This document shows positions 19,573 through 29,859 of a DNA stretch of 64,000 bases, in pieces; position 1 is the first letter of the stretch; the number at the start of each line of letters is the position of its first letter. The notes beneath the pieces were generated by a model that saw only the letters and a list, made by a program, of their open reading frames with translations, made no database searches and was not told the origin of the DNA. The position numbers were made by a program, and so were the translations under genes. The stretch comes from Paenibacillus pabuli (lineage in GTDB: Bacteria > Bacillota > Bacilli > Paenibacillales > Paenibacillaceae): NCBI RefSeq assembly GCF_039831995.1, contig NZ_JBDOIO010000004.1, forward strand, positions 558,001 to 622,000. The letters run 5' to 3'.

Positions 19573-19666
19573 TATTTTTGCAACAACAATAGTAATCGTA
19601 ACAGCAATGTTAACCAGCCGGGGCTAATTAGCACCGGACCATTATAACTAATTGGGGGCAGTCCGT

Positions 19667-22288
19667 ATGAAAGCCAGTGAAATCCGTTCCAAATGGATAG
19701 AGTTTTTTGCAAGTAAAGGTCACAAAATCGAGCCAAGTGCATCGCTCGTACCTCACAACGATCCATCCCTTTTGTGGATCAATGCGGGAATGGCGCCGCT
19801 TAAGCCGTATTTTGACGGACGTGAGAAACCGGAGAATCCGCGTCTTGCGAACTCCCAAAAATGTATTCGTACCAACGATATCGAAAATGTCGGCAAAACA
19901 CGTCGTCACCATACGTTCTTCGAAATGCTCGGTAACTTCTCCATTGGAGACTACTTCAAAGAAGAAACCATTACTTGGGCTTGGGAATTCCTGACGAGCA
20001 AGGAATGGATCGGATTTGATCCAGAGCGCCTGTCCGTAACGGTATATCCGGAAGACGAAGAGGCTTTCAAACTGTGGAACGAAAAAGTGGGATTGCCCGC
20101 AGAACGCATCATCAAACTGGATGAGAACTTCTGGGATATAGGCGAAGGCCCATGCGGACCTTGTACCGAAATTTTCTATGATCGCGGCGAAGCCTATGGC
20201 AACGACATGAATGATCCGGAAATGTATCCGGGCGGGGAAAATGAACGTTACCTTGAAGTATGGAATCTGGTATTCTCCCAGTTCAATCACAACAAGGATG
20301 GCAGCTATACACCGCTTCCTAACAAAAACATTGATACAGGTGCAGGTTTGGAACGTTTTGCTTCCATTCTGCAAAACGTCGATTCCAACTTTGACACAGA
20401 CCTGTTCCAACCGATGATTCAAAGAACAGCGGCACTTGCCGGTGTGAAATACAATGATAGCAATGAAATTGACGTTGCCCTGAAAGTTATTGCTGACCAT
20501 ATCCGTACCGTTGCTTTTGCAGTCGGCGATGGTGTTCTGCCGAGCAATGAAGGACGCGGGTACGTTATCCGCCGTCTGCTGCGCCGTGCGGTTCGCTACG
20601 GAAAAGTACTTGGCTTAGACCGCCCATTCCTCTATGAACTGACAACAACAGTCGGTGAAGTCATGGGAGTATACTACCCAGAGGTGGTAGATAAGCAAGA
20701 GTTTATCGCCAAAGTCATCAAAACCGAAGAAGAACGTTTCCATGAAACACTTAGCGACGGATTGTCCATTCTGGCAGACATCAGTGCTGCAGCCAAATCC
20801 GAAGGTCGTACGGTGATCAGTGGTCCGGAAGCATTCAAACTGTATGACACATACGGCTTCCCGTTTGATCTTACTGAAGATTATGCGGCAGAGCATGGCT
20901 TGACTGTCGATCGCGAAGGTTTCGATGCATCCATGCAAGAGCAGCGTGATCGTGCACGCGCAGGCCGTCAGGAAAGCGAAAGCATGAAGGTGCAGGGTGG
21001 ACCACTTGCTGATCTGGAGGTTAAAAGCGAGTTTGTTGGTTATACTGACCTGTTGACGGAAGCAAAAGTGGTTGCCATCGTTGCAGGCGACGCCCTTGTA
21101 GATTCTGTTAACGAGGGACAAACCTGTCAGGTTATCCTCGACAAAACTCCGTTCTACGCTGAGAGTGGCGGACAAGTCAGCGACCAAGGCTTGCTGAGAG
21201 GACCAGGAGTTACTGCCAAAGTACAAGGGTTGTTCAAGGCTCCGCAAGGACAGCATGTACACATGGTAAGCGTGGAGTCGGGTGAATTGCGTGTGGGTGA
21301 TGTAATCCAAGCAGAAGTGGATGCGTCGAAGCGCGGAGATATTATCAAAAACCATACGGCTACCCATTTGCTGCACAAAGCGCTTAAGGATGTTCTGGGT
21401 ACGCATGTTAATCAGGCAGGTTCACTCGTGGAGCCGCAGCGCCTGCGGTTTGACTTCTCTCACTTCGGCAGCATTACGCCGGAAGAATTGACAGAGATTG
21501 AACGTCAGGTGAACGAGCAGATCTGGAATCGTCTGCATGTGAACATCGAATTGAAAGCCATTGATGAAGCCAAAGAGATGGGCGCCATGGCATTGTTCGG
21601 TGAAAAATACGGAGATATTGTACGTGTCGTACAAATCGGTGACTACAGTTTGGAACTTTGTGGCGGCTGTCACGTAAACAATACATCGGAGATTGGCATG
21701 TTCAAACTTGTCAGCGAGAGCGGTATTGGTTCCGGTGTACGCCGGATCGAGGCTGTAACAGGACGTGGTGCGTATCTCTTCGTTGAGAGTCAACTGGAGC
21801 TGCTCAAGCAATCGGCAGCCCTGCTCAAAGCCAATGTTGCAGATGTGCCTAAACGGATTGAAGGTCTGAACCAACAGCTGAAAGAAGCTGCGAGAGAAAC
21901 CGAATCGCTGCAAAGCAAGCTGAGTGCCATGGAAGCAGGTTCGTTGACGGATCAAGTGGTACAGGCAGGAGATACACAAGTGCTCGCGGCCCGCGTAGAC
22001 GCGCCGAACATGGATGCTCTGCGTAACGTCGCCGACGAATTGAAAGTAAAACTGCCTGATGCCGTGCTCGTTCTGGGTGCTCCAGCAGATGGCAAAGTGA
22101 ACTTCGTGGTTGCTGTTCCTGCTGAGAAAGTGAAGCAAGGTCTTCATGCCGGTAAAATTGTCAAGGAAGTCGCGGCAGTATGCGGAGGCGGCGGAGGCGG
22201 ACGTCCAGACATGGCACAAGCCGGAGGCAAGGATGCGTCCAAGCTGGATGAAGCGCTGAAACTGGCAGTTTCACTCATTGGTCAATAA
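19667..22288 (+). CDS. alaS: Alanyl-tRNA synthetase
   Basis: The 873-residue enzyme has the class II core ([20 protein letters not shown] and the motif 3 region LRRAVRYGK), the editing domain zinc histidines ([12 protein letters not shown]) with [14 protein letters not shown], a coiled segment, and the C-Ala glycine tail [17 protein letters not shown]. It charges tRNA-Ala and clears Ser/Gly mischarging. I choose the ATG at 19667 with GGGGG about 10 bases upstream. Length is normal (870-880). The gene is controlled by the T-box leader. Confidence 0.97.
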   Translation: MKASEIRSKWIEFFASKGHKIEPSASLVPHNDPSLLWINAGMAPLKPYFDGREKPENPRLANSQKCIRTNDIENVGKTRRHHTFFEMLGNFSIGDYFKEETITWAWEFLTSKEWIGFDPERLSVTVYPEDEEAFKLWNEKVGLPAERIIKLDENFWDIGEGPCGPCTEIFYDRGEAYGNDMNDPEMYPGGENERYLEVWNLVFSQFNHNKDGSYTPLPNKNIDTGAGLERFASILQNVDSNFDTDLFQPMIQRTAALAGVKYNDSNEIDVALKVIADHIRTVAFAVGDGVLPSNEGRGYVIRRLLRRAVRYGKVLGLDRPFLYELTTTVGEVMGVYYPEVVDKQEFIAKVIKTEEERFHETLSDGLSILADISAAAKSEGRTVISGPEAFKLYDTYGFPFDLTEDYAAEHGLTVDREGFDASMQEQRDRARAGRQESESMKVQGGPLADLEVKSEFVGYTDLLTEAKVVAIVAGDALVDSVNEGQTCQVILDKTPFYAESGGQVSDQGLLRGPGVTAKVQGLFKAPQGQHVHMVSVESGELRVGDVIQAEVDASKRGDIIKNHTATHLLHKALKDVLGTHVNQAGSLVEPQRLRFDFSHFGSITPEELTEIERQVNEQIWNRLHVNIELKAIDEAKEMGAMALFGEKYGDIVRVVQIGDYSLELCGGCHVNNTSEIGMFKLVSESGIGSGVRRIEAVTGRGAYLFVESQLELLKQSAALLKANVADVPKRIEGLNQQLKEAARETESLQSKLSAMEAGSLTDQVVQAGDTQVLAARVDAPNMDALRNVADELKVKLPDAVLVLGAPADGKVNFVVAVPAEKVKQGLHAGKIVKEVAAVCGGGGGGRPDMAQAGGKDASKLDEALKLAVSLIGQ

Positions 22289-22417
22289 CGGACAAGCAAA
22301 AAACACAATTCCATTCTCCTTTGTTTACTCGTGGCAGTCAGAATATGTTATTATATAAGCAGAAATCAATTCGGCAGGACATGGTCCCCATGTTCATGCA
22401 GGAGCGAGGTGTCATCA

Positions 22418-22678
22418 ATGGACTCCATGGATAAGACGGTTAAATTTAATGTGAAAGCTGACGAGCAGGAAGCATCCTCCAAAGAGATTCTTCTCACGGT
22501 GTATGATGCACTGGTGGATAAGGAGTATAATCCAATCAACCAGATTGTCGGGTACCTGATTTCGGGCGACCCCGCATACATTCCTCGTCATAACAACGCA
22601 CGCAGTCTGGTCCGGAAAAAGGAACGCGACGAGCTGATTGAAGAGCTTGTACGTTCTTATCTGGCCAATCATCGGTAA
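22418..22678 (+). CDS. ireB: IreB-family protein (UPF0297, YrzL)
   Basis: The 86-residue protein contains the family core [20 protein letters not shown] followed by [20 protein letters not shown]. In Enterococcus, IreB is phosphorylated by the PASTA kinase IreK and tempers cephalosporin resistance. The start at 22418 is set by GAGGTG about 8 bases upstream; the frame extends further without similarity. The order alaS-ireB-ruvX-DUF1292 is standard in Firmicutes. A hairpin CCGCT...AGCGG follows at 22690-22719 without a T-run. Confidence 0.92.
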   Translation: MDSMDKTVKFNVKADEQEASSKEILLTVYDALVDKEYNPINQIVGYLISGDPAYIPRHNNARSLVRKKERDELIEELVRSYLANHR

Positions 22679-22804
22679 TGTATACCGCTTCCGCTGTAAT
22701 GCAACCATGCATGCAGCGGGAAATGAACCGACAGAAGACAGCCTGAAGCTTGAGAAGGGGAGGATCTAATCTTCCTGCACGGGCTTGAGGATGGGAGAGC
22801 ATGG

Positions 22805-23221
22805 ATGAAAAAATTAGGTTTGGACTATGGGGACCGAAGAATCGGAGTTGCCGTTAGTGACGCCTTCGGTTGGACTGCCCAGGGATTAGAAGTGCTTGAA
22901 CGCCGCCGGGATGAAGGTGAGTTTGGTCGCATTGCTGAACTTGTGCGTGAGCACGAAATCAGCGAGATCGTTGTCGGGCTCCCCAAAAACATGAACGGCA
23001 CCGTAGGGCCGCGTGGTGAAATTTGCATTGCTTTTGCCGAACGCCTGCGGGGCGAACTGAATTTACCTGTTCACCTTTGGGATGAACGACTGACAACCAT
23101 GGCAGCAGAACGAACGTTGATTGAAGCGGATGTCAGTCGAAAAAAACGCAAGCAGGTTGTGGACAAAATGGCCGCAAGCTTGATTTTGCAAAATTATTTG
23201 GACGCGAACAGTAAAAGGTGA
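22805..23221 (+). CDS. ruvX: RuvX/YqgF nuclease, pre-16S rRNA processing (Holliday-junction-resolvase fold)
   Basis: The 138-residue RNase H-fold protein has MKKLGLDYGDRRIGVAVSD with the first catalytic aspartate, IVVGLPKNMNGTVGPR, and WDERLTTMAAERTL with the C-terminal acidic cluster. YqgF in E. coli is required for 16S 5'-end maturation; resolvase activity is reported in some species. Length is typical. It precedes the DUF1292 genes by 12 bases. Confidence 0.93.
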   Translation: MKKLGLDYGDRRIGVAVSDAFGWTAQGLEVLERRRDEGEFGRIAELVREHEISEIVVGLPKNMNGTVGPRGEICIAFAERLRGELNLPVHLWDERLTTMAAERTLIEADVSRKKRKQVVDKMAASLILQNYLDANSKR

Positions 23222-23233
23222 GGGGGATCAACA

Positions 23234-23533
23234 ATGGCTGAAGATCAACTGGGTATGGAAGAAGAATCGGAGATTATTTACATCGCGGATGACGAGGGCA
23301 ATGAAGAAGAATTTGAAGTCATCATGAAGTTTGAAGTGGATGGATCGGAGGCCAAGTATATGATGGTTGCTCCGGTTGAACCTGAAGATGGCGAAACGGA
23401 TGTATATGCATTCCGTTATGAAGAAGATGGCGACGATATTAAACTTTTCGTCATCCAAGATGATGCCGAATGGGATATTGTCGAGGAGACGTTTAATACA
23501 TTTTTAGCTGAAGATGAAGAGGAAGCGAACTAA
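23234..23533 (+). CDS. DUF1292 protein (YrzB)
   Basis: The 99-residue, strongly acidic protein has the DUF1292 pattern EIIYIADDEGNEEEFEVIMK followed by VDGSEAKYMMVAP and a C-terminal WDIVEETFNTFLAEDEEE. It is soluble with no signal peptide, and its function is not known. AGGGGGATCAACA precedes the ATG. It shares an operon with ruvX and with the second DUF1292 gene, whose ATG directly follows its stop codon. Confidence 0.9.
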   Translation: MAEDQLGMEEESEIIYIADDEGNEEEFEVIMKFEVDGSEAKYMMVAPVEPEDGETDVYAFRYEEDGDDIKLFVIQDDAEWDIVEETFNTFLAEDEEEAN

Positions 23534-23848
23534 ATGACGGAATATAGCCGCAAAGACCTGAAATGGACAGATTCACTGCGTCTGGCATTCGGTGCTCATG
23601 TTGAGCTCGAGGAAGAGAACGGTAAATCACAACCGTATGATTTGTTGGCTGAGTTTGAAGTGCATGGTCAACAGTACGCGGTGCTCCGCAGTTCATTGCG
23701 TCCTTATGACGAGGTTGAACTTCTGCGGGTGTTGCCAGGAAGCGAAGACCAGATCATGCCGGAGTTAGTTACGATTGATGATGACGATGAATGGGAGAGC
23801 ATCTCGGAATTGTACGATGAGTGCACCCTCCCGATTGACGAAGATTAA
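23534..23848 (+). CDS. Second DUF1292-type protein
   Basis: The 104-residue acidic protein repeats the layout of its neighbour: a beta strand VELEEENGKSQPYDLLAEFE, HGQQYAVLRSSLRPYDEVEL, and the end WESISELYDECTLPIDED. The start abuts the upstream stop with no gap, so translation is coupled. This second copy is more diverged than YrzB. Function is unknown. Confidence 0.82.
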   Translation: MTEYSRKDLKWTDSLRLAFGAHVELEEENGKSQPYDLLAEFEVHGQQYAVLRSSLRPYDEVELLRVLPGSEDQIMPELVTIDDDDEWESISELYDECTLPIDED

Positions 23849-23873
23849 CCAGCTTCAAATTGAAGAAACCGGA

Positions 23874-23897
23874 AGGGCGGAGAAGTCCGCTCTTTTT
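23874..23897 (+). terminator. Small terminator before mltG
   Basis: GGGCGGA-GAAG-TCCGCTC is followed by TTTTT. It is short and lies within 30 bases of the mltG ribosome site, so it may be leaky and act as an attenuator. Confidence 0.5.
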
Positions 23898-23923
23898 GGT
23901 TGTGTAAAGGAGTTGTGTCTTTT

Positions 23924-24964
23924 TTGAAAGGGAAAGTCATATTAGTCATTCTGCTTATCATTGTAATCGTGGCCGGAGGGGCGGGTGCTGCAGTCTGGAA
24001 CATGATGCGTCCCGTTGCGGTTTCGGCAGATCCGGTCGTATTCGAGATCAAAAGCGGATCAGGGACATCCCAAATTGCGGATCAGCTTGAACAAGAGGGG
24101 CTGATTCGAAGTGGTTTAGCCTTCAAGGGATATTTGAAATGGAAGAAGCAAGGATCGAGTTTTATGGCAGGTACATATTCGATGAATCCTGGCGTGTCAT
24201 ATGATGAGATTATTAGCAAGCTGAACAGCGGTGAAGTTGTACCGGAGGCAATGGTGAAATTTACGATTCCTGAAGGATATACCGTGCTGCAAATGGCCGA
24301 TAAATTGTCAGCTGAAGGTGTCGTAGACCGTGAAGAATTCATCAAGCTGGCGAATGATCCATCTTCCTTCGATGTCGATATCATTAAGGATATTCCTGTG
24401 GATGAAGAACTTCGTTACGTGTTGGAAGGATATCTGTTCCCCGAAACCTATGAGCTCAAAAAGGACAGCTCCACCCATGACGTCATGCAGCGAATGCTTG
24501 AAGAATTTCAGACTAAAATCAATACCATACCGGATCTGGAATCCAAGCTGAAAGCCCGGAATCTCTCTTTGCATGAGCTGCTTACGATCGCTTCCCTTGT
24601 GGAGAGAGAAGTTGTGGTGGATGAGGAACGCGCTCTGGTCGCAGGTGTTATCGATAACCGGATCAAGCAGGACATGAAGCTGGAGATCGATGCGACCGTT
24701 CAATATTTGCTGGACAAGCCGAAGGCACGATTGTTGTTCAAAGACTTGAAGGTCCAAAGTCCGTACAACTCGTATCTCAATAAAGGACTGCCGCCAGGGC
24801 CGATTGCAAGCCCAAGCTTGGCCTCCATTGAGGCTGCTCTGGCACCGGAAGCTTCAGACTACCTGTTCTATGTTACGAAGAAGGATGGTTCATCCGGGCA
24901 TCTGTTTGCCAAGACGTATAAGGAACATCAGCAAAATATAGCCAAAAGTAAGGCTGCGCAATAA
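23924..24964 (+). CDS. mltG: Endolytic murein transglycosylase MltG (YceG-like, YrrL)
   Basis: The 346-residue protein has one N-terminal membrane anchor (KGKVILVILLIIVIVAG), a LysM-like subdomain, and the YceG core with the catalytic glutamate in HELLTIASLVEREVV and YNSYLNKGLPPGPIASPS. It cleaves nascent glycan strands next to the elongation/division machinery. I favour the TTG at 23924: AAAGGAG at 23906-23912 is 11 bases upstream, and a GTG at 23915 is too close. Its place before the U32 pair matches yrrL-yrrN-yrrO, but the methyltransferase yrrM is absent. Confidence 0.93.
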   Translation: MKGKVILVILLIIVIVAGGAGAAVWNMMRPVAVSADPVVFEIKSGSGTSQIADQLEQEGLIRSGLAFKGYLKWKKQGSSFMAGTYSMNPGVSYDEIISKLNSGEVVPEAMVKFTIPEGYTVLQMADKLSAEGVVDREEFIKLANDPSSFDVDIIKDIPVDEELRYVLEGYLFPETYELKKDSSTHDVMQRMLEEFQTKINTIPDLESKLKARNLSLHELLTIASLVEREVVVDEERALVAGVIDNRIKQDMKLEIDATVQYLLDKPKARLLFKDLKVQSPYNSYLNKGLPPGPIASPSLASIEAALAPEASDYLFYVTKKDGSSGHLFAKTYKEHQQNIAKSKAAQ

Positions 24965-24978
24965 GCGGAGGGATGTAT

Positions 24979-25908
24979 ATGAGTAAGAAACATGAACTGC
25001 TCGTTACGGCAGCAAATGTAAATGAAGCAGAAGTGCTGCTCCAGGCCGGAGCAGATGCTTTGTTAATCGGGGATGATCGTTTCGGCATGCGTCTACCCGG
25101 CAGTTTCACTGTGGAAGAGACGGCCGAAGTGGTTGCCATTGCTGCCAAACATCAGGCTCGTGTCTATGTATCCATGAATAACTTGATGTCCAACGAGCTA
25201 TTGAAGGAGCTCCCTGAATATGTTCAGGCTTTGGGCAAAATCGGTGTTCATGCGGTGGAATTTAACGATCCATCGGTGCTGGCTGCGATTAAGGAGTATG
25301 CTCCCCATATTCAGCTGCACTGGAATGCGGAGATGACGTCGACGAACTACGCAACGGCCAACTATTGGGGCAATAAAGGTGCCAGTCGTGTCGTACTCGC
25401 CAGAGAGTTGAACATGGATGAACTGACGGAGATGGTCCCATTTTTGAAGGTAGAAGCTCAGGTTCAGGTGCATGGCATGACGAATATTTATCATTCCAAA
25501 CGCAGTCTGGTCCAAAGTTATATGGCTCATCAGGGGCGTCCGGTGGAAGGGCACCTCGGTAAAGAACGCGGATTATTCCTGATTGAGGCTGAGCGGCGTG
25601 ATGAGAAATTCCCGATTTATGAGGATATTAACGGTACGCATATCATGAGTTCTGAGGATATATGCATTCTGGAAGATCTTCATTTGTTGATGGAAGCTGG
25701 AGTGCACAGCTTCAAGATTGAAGGCATTCTAAAACCGTTGGTTTACAATGAGGCTGTTGTCCGGGCATACCGGACGGCAATTGATCGTTATACAGCAGAT
25801 GCGGATGCATATGCTTTCTCGGATGAGTGGCTGGATGAGGTCCGCCAATTGCAGGACCCTGAACGGGAGCTGTCATTTGGCTTTTTCTATAAAGAACAGG
25901 TGTATTAA
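24979..25908 (+). CDS. trhP1: U32-family tRNA hydroxylation protein TrhP1 (YrrN-like)
   Basis: The 309-residue protein is a U32 TIM-barrel relative: LLVTAANVNEAEVLLQAGAD at the start, VYVSMNNLMSN, LHWNAEMTSTNYATANYWG, and SFKIEGILKPLVYNEAVVRA at the end. It lacks the cysteine cluster seen in its neighbour. In B. subtilis YrrN/YrrO (TrhP1/TrhP2) are needed for 5-hydroxyuridine at U34 of some tRNAs. GGAGGG lies 6 bases before the ATG at 24979; an ATG two codons earlier abuts it. It is co-transcribed with trhP2. Confidence 0.87.
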   Translation: MSKKHELLVTAANVNEAEVLLQAGADALLIGDDRFGMRLPGSFTVEETAEVVAIAAKHQARVYVSMNNLMSNELLKELPEYVQALGKIGVHAVEFNDPSVLAAIKEYAPHIQLHWNAEMTSTNYATANYWGNKGASRVVLARELNMDELTEMVPFLKVEAQVQVHGMTNIYHSKRSLVQSYMAHQGRPVEGHLGKERGLFLIEAERRDEKFPIYEDINGTHIMSSEDICILEDLHLLMEAGVHSFKIEGILKPLVYNEAVVRAYRTAIDRYTADADAYAFSDEWLDEVRQLQDPERELSFGFFYKEQVY

Positions 25909-25925
25909 TAGACGAGGTGAACGAA

Positions 25926-27254
25926 ATGGAAACAGTGGCGGTACAGCGGAAGTTCTCAGGTAAACGTAACCGTCTGGACAAACCGGAGCTTCTTGCTCCG
26001 GCGGGAAATCTGGAAAAACTGAAATTTGCAATTCATTATGGTGCAGATGCAGTATATATTGGCGGTCAGGCCTATGGACTCCGTTCCAATGCAGACAACT
26101 TCAGCTTTGAAGAAATGCGCGAAGGTGTGGAATTTGCGAGTAAATACGGCGCCAAAGTATTTGTGGCTACCAACATTTATGCACACAATGAAGACATTGA
26201 GGGCATTGAGGCGTATTTGCAAAATTTATACAATGCGGGTATCGCAGCCGTAATCGTGGCAGACCCGGCAATTATCGAAGTCGCTCAGCGGGCTGTACCC
26301 GGACTTGAGGTGCACCTAAGTACGCAGCAGTCCACACTGAACTGGCAAGCCGTGAAGTTTTGGAAAGACGAAGGCCTCCCGCGTGTGGTTCTTGGGCGTG
26401 AAACCAGCTTTGAAGAGATCGAAGAGATCAAAGCTAACGTCGATATCGAAATTGAAGCCTTCATTCATGGTGCCATGTGTTCCTCTTATTCTGGACGCTG
26501 TGTACTCTCCAATCACTTTACAGATCGGGATTCCAATCGGGGCGGTTGCTGCCAATCTTGCCGCTGGAAGTATGATTTGTTTGAAGATGCCAGGGAAGAC
26601 GCAGTGTGGGTTAGCGAAGAAGAAATGCAGATGCAAGCTCCTGCACCTTTCAAGCTGGGAGAAAACCAGCTGCCCCTGTTCCAGGAGCAGGACAATTCGT
26701 TTTCCATGGGATCGAAGGATCTGTGCATGATTGGCCATATCCCAGAGTTGATTGATGTGGGTGTGGATAGTTTCAAAATCGAAGGACGCATGAAGTCGAT
26801 CCACTATGTGGCAACCGTCGTAAACGTATATCGTCAAGCGATTGATGCTTACATGGCGGATCCGGAAAACTATGTATTGAAGCCGGAATGGGTCGAGGAA
26901 ATGAATAAGGCTGCCAATCGTCCATTAAACACTGGATTTTTCTATGATACGCCGGATCATGAGGATCACATTTATGAGCCTGAAGAAAAAGCAGTTCCTT
27001 ATGATTTCGCCGGATTGGTCATGGGCTACGATGCAGCTACAGGAATGGCCACAATTCAGCAGCGGAATCATTTCAAGCCTGGACAGGAGATCGAATTTTT
27101 CGGTCCAAACGGTACCTTTTTCAAACAGGTTGTAGGTGAAATTCAGGATGAAGAAGGCAATGTATTGGACGCAGCACGACACCCATTGCAGTTAATCAAA
27201 ATGAAGGTGGATCAGCCTGTATCCTACTTTGATATGATGAGAAAAAAGAAATAG
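25926..27254 (+). CDS. trhP2: U32-family tRNA hydroxylation protein TrhP2 (YrrO-like)
   Basis: The 442-residue protein has the U32 signature EAFIHGAMCSSYSGRCVLSN and a following cysteine group GGCCQSCRW, which in this family is thought to hold a metal or iron-sulfur centre. SFKIEGRMKSIHYVATVVNV closes the barrel, then a C-terminal beta domain follows (GLVMGYDAATGMATIQQRNH). It was earlier annotated as collagenase-like protease; the tRNA role is better supported. GAGGTGA lies 5 bases before the ATG at 25926. It is translated in series with trhP1. Confidence 0.9.
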   Translation: METVAVQRKFSGKRNRLDKPELLAPAGNLEKLKFAIHYGADAVYIGGQAYGLRSNADNFSFEEMREGVEFASKYGAKVFVATNIYAHNEDIEGIEAYLQNLYNAGIAAVIVADPAIIEVAQRAVPGLEVHLSTQQSTLNWQAVKFWKDEGLPRVVLGRETSFEEIEEIKANVDIEIEAFIHGAMCSSYSGRCVLSNHFTDRDSNRGGCCQSCRWKYDLFEDAREDAVWVSEEEMQMQAPAPFKLGENQLPLFQEQDNSFSMGSKDLCMIGHIPELIDVGVDSFKIEGRMKSIHYVATVVNVYRQAIDAYMADPENYVLKPEWVEEMNKAANRPLNTGFFYDTPDHEDHIYEPEEKAVPYDFAGLVMGYDAATGMATIQQRNHFKPGQEIEFFGPNGTFFKQVVGEIQDEEGNVLDAARHPLQLIKMKVDQPVSYFDMMRKKK

Positions 27255-27325
27255 GTTAAACGAACTACCTTTTGACAAAATTGTGTTATGAATTAACAAT
27301 ATGATGTTATGAATTTAACATTTAC

Positions 27326-27361
27326 GCCCTCCGTATATCGGTATATGGAGGGCTTTTTTTT
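27326..27361 (+). terminator. Strong terminator after trhP2
   Basis: GCCCTCC-TATA pairs with TATA-GGAGGGC and is followed by eight Ts. Confidence 0.93.
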
Positions 27362-27485
27362 ATAGAAAAATAGGAAAAAAGTTGCAAAATATTTTTTGAA
27401 AACAAAAGGGGAAAGGGGAAAACTGTCGAATATTACATAATCATAGGGGAGAGAAAGAAAAAACAATTAGCAAACTGGCAGGTGA

Positions 27486-29726
27486 ATGGGATTGGTTCAA
27501 AAGAAGCAGAAGGACAGTGGGGAAAAGGTGAAAAAACCAGTGAAGGAAAAGAAACCGAAAGAGCAAAAGTTTAAAAAACTGAGCTTCTTAAAGGGCAAGA
27601 CGGAAAAACCATCGAACAAGAAGCCGTTCAAACTGGATTGGAAAAAGATTCAGTGGAATAAGATGGGGGGGACAACGTTAACTCAAATCAGAAAGGCAAA
27701 TCCGGTTAAATCGGTAGGAGTCAAACTATTTTTAATCTTTTTTGCGGGGATTATGATCTTTGTAATTAGTTTGGGTCTATTATCCTATTCGAAAGCCAAA
27801 AACACAATTGAGGAAAATGCCTCCCGGGCAAACCAGGAAACGATTGATCAAACCAAAGAAAAAATGGATATCATTTTGGAGCGATTTGTGGATACGTCTA
27901 CCCAGATCTTCTTTGATCCGGAAATGCAATCCTTGTTGCAGAACATGTCTAATGCGGATTTGACAGCATACGATACGTTTATTAATTCAAGCTCCATTAA
28001 CAAACAGTTATCCAATGTTGCATTTACAAATAAATCTATGGAAGCGATTTATCTGGTACCGACGGACGAAACCAAGTCCACCATGGGAACGGGTAGCAGC
28101 AGCTCTTCCATGGGTAATATTCGCAGCGAGGCTTGGTATGACGAGTTGGTACAGTCCGGCGGATATCGCTGGCTTCCTACAGAAGTCAAAGAAGACGGAA
28201 GTGCGCCAACGTTCCGAATCGCTCGTTCCATGAAAAACCTGCAGGGGACAAATCAGTCCTATGTATTGGTCATTGAGTTGAAACTGGAAGTTCTGGAGGA
28301 ACAGTTGAAATCGCTTAATCTGGGAGATGGAGCTGTAATTCAGCTCATTGCTCCAGATAAAAAGGTTGTTGCCTCAACGATTCCGGACCGTACAGGTAAG
28401 GAGACAGAGCTTGCTTTTTACGGAGAATTGACTGAACAGACGGGCAGTACCAATGCAGAGTATGCGGTTGATGGGGAATCTACCGATATGCTCGTGGTTT
28501 ACAGTACGATGGAGACGTCGGATTGGAAGTTGATTGGAATGGTGCCTACTTCAATGCTGGTTAAGGATGCCAAGGGCATTTTGACACTGACATTGTGGAT
28601 GGCATTGGTCGATGCGGCTATTGCGGTATTGATTGGGGTATGGATGGTACGCATGATCGCCCGTCCGCTGGGAAGATTGAAAGACCTCATGCAGGAAGGC
28701 GCCAAAGGAAATCTGAAGGTACGTACACCGTTTACCTCCAAAGATGAAATTGGCCAGCTATCAGCGGCCTTCAATCTGATGATGGAACAGATTACGAAGC
28801 TGGTTGAACAAACGAATCGTTCCGCACAGGAGGTGCTGGATACCGCTTCCGAGCTTAGTAATGCATCCAAGAAAACAGCCATTTCTGCGTCGGAGATTGC
28901 GGTGGCAACGGAAGAGATTGCAGGTGGTGCAAGCAGCCTGGCAACGGAAGCTGAGCGTGGTAATGAGTTGACCGATAATATCTCCCGTCAGATGCAGAGT
29001 GTCGTTGCCGCGAACGAGGAGATGGGACAATCCGCTCGTCATGTGGAACAATCCAGTGAGACAGGAACGAAGCACTTGAATCAACTCATGACGAAAACCC
29101 AGAAGACCGAAGAGATGATCGGTGCATTGGTGAACAAGGTGGACTCACTGAAAGAGAGCACGTCTTCCGTTCTGAAGGTTCTGGATGTGCTTCAGAATAT
29201 CACGAAGCAGACCAACATTTTGTCACTGAATGCCACAATTGAAGCAGCACGTGCCGGTGCAGCCGGACGCGGATTCATGGTTGTTGCTGGTGAGGTTCGT
29301 CAGCTCGCCGAGCAATCCAGACAGTCCATCGACATGGTGGGCGATATTACCGATAAAATCATGCATGAGATGAACGAAACTGTCGATGCACTGTCCAATG
29401 TCAATCCCTTATTCCGGGAGCAAATGGATGCCGTCAAAGATACCAATGTGATCTTTGCTTCGGTTCAGCAGCAGATGGGTGCGTTTGTAGAGAAGCTGGA
29501 CATGGTCACGGACTCCATTGGGGATCTGAACAAGTCCCAAGTTACATTGTCTGAGGCGATGAGTAATGTAAGTGCAGTAGCCGAGGAATCCTCCGCAACC
29601 TCTGAAGAAGTGGCTTCCTTGAGCAGCGAGCAGCAGAACATTAGCAACCAGTTGGTGAACCTGTCCGACAAGCTGGAGAATGTATCCACTGAATTGAAAA
29701 ATACACTGTCCCGCTTTACGGTTTAA
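27486..29726 (+). CDS. Methyl-accepting chemotaxis protein with Lys-rich cytosolic N-terminal arm
   Basis: The 746-residue chemoreceptor has TM1 at about residues 79-100 (LFLIFFAGIMIFVISLGLLS), an extracellular sensor of about 260 residues (probably dCache), TM2 at about 364-388, a HAMP domain (ARPLGRLKDLMQEGAKGNLK), and the MCP signalling hairpin with tip ATIEAARAGAAGRGFMVVAG near 583. Before TM1 there is an unusual arm of about 75 residues rich in lysine (KVKKPVKEKKPKEQKFKK). The start is uncertain: ATG 27486 abuts GGTGA, and TTG 27492 is better spaced. The ligand is unknown. It stands as a single gene between terminators. Confidence 0.92.
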   Translation: MGLVQKKQKDSGEKVKKPVKEKKPKEQKFKKLSFLKGKTEKPSNKKPFKLDWKKIQWNKMGGTTLTQIRKANPVKSVGVKLFLIFFAGIMIFVISLGLLSYSKAKNTIEENASRANQETIDQTKEKMDIILERFVDTSTQIFFDPEMQSLLQNMSNADLTAYDTFINSSSINKQLSNVAFTNKSMEAIYLVPTDETKSTMGTGSSSSSMGNIRSEAWYDELVQSGGYRWLPTEVKEDGSAPTFRIARSMKNLQGTNQSYVLVIELKLEVLEEQLKSLNLGDGAVIQLIAPDKKVVASTIPDRTGKETELAFYGELTEQTGSTNAEYAVDGESTDMLVVYSTMETSDWKLIGMVPTSMLVKDAKGILTLTLWMALVDAAIAVLIGVWMVRMIARPLGRLKDLMQEGAKGNLKVRTPFTSKDEIGQLSAAFNLMMEQITKLVEQTNRSAQEVLDTASELSNASKKTAISASEIAVATEEIAGGASSLATEAERGNELTDNISRQMQSVVAANEEMGQSARHVEQSSETGTKHLNQLMTKTQKTEEMIGALVNKVDSLKESTSSVLKVLDVLQNITKQTNILSLNATIEAARAGAAGRGFMVVAGEVRQLAEQSRQSIDMVGDITDKIMHEMNETVDALSNVNPLFREQMDAVKDTNVIFASVQQQMGAFVEKLDMVTDSIGDLNKSQVTLSEAMSNVSAVAEESSATSEEVASLSSEQQNISNQLVNLSDKLENVSTELKNTLSRFTV

Positions 29727-29753
29727 CGACTTATAGACTAAAGTGGCATACTT

Positions 29754-29795
29754 CAATAAACCTGTTCCTGATCTGGAGCAGGTTTATTGCTGTTT
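29754..29795 (+). terminator. Terminator after the chemoreceptor gene
   Basis: CAATAAACCTG and CAGGTTTATTG pair perfectly with an inner TTCC/GGAG extension. The following sequence, CTGTTTACC, is only weakly T-rich. Confidence 0.7.
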
Positions 29796-29859
29796 ACCGG
29801 ATAATTCCAGATGGAATGAAACATACTATGCCAAAAATGAAAAAGGGAGATCGGGAAGC

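Noticed and set aside
19628..20500. A 290-codon minus-strand open frame opposite alaS
   Set aside because: It is antisense to the catalytic core of alaS, with no family features.
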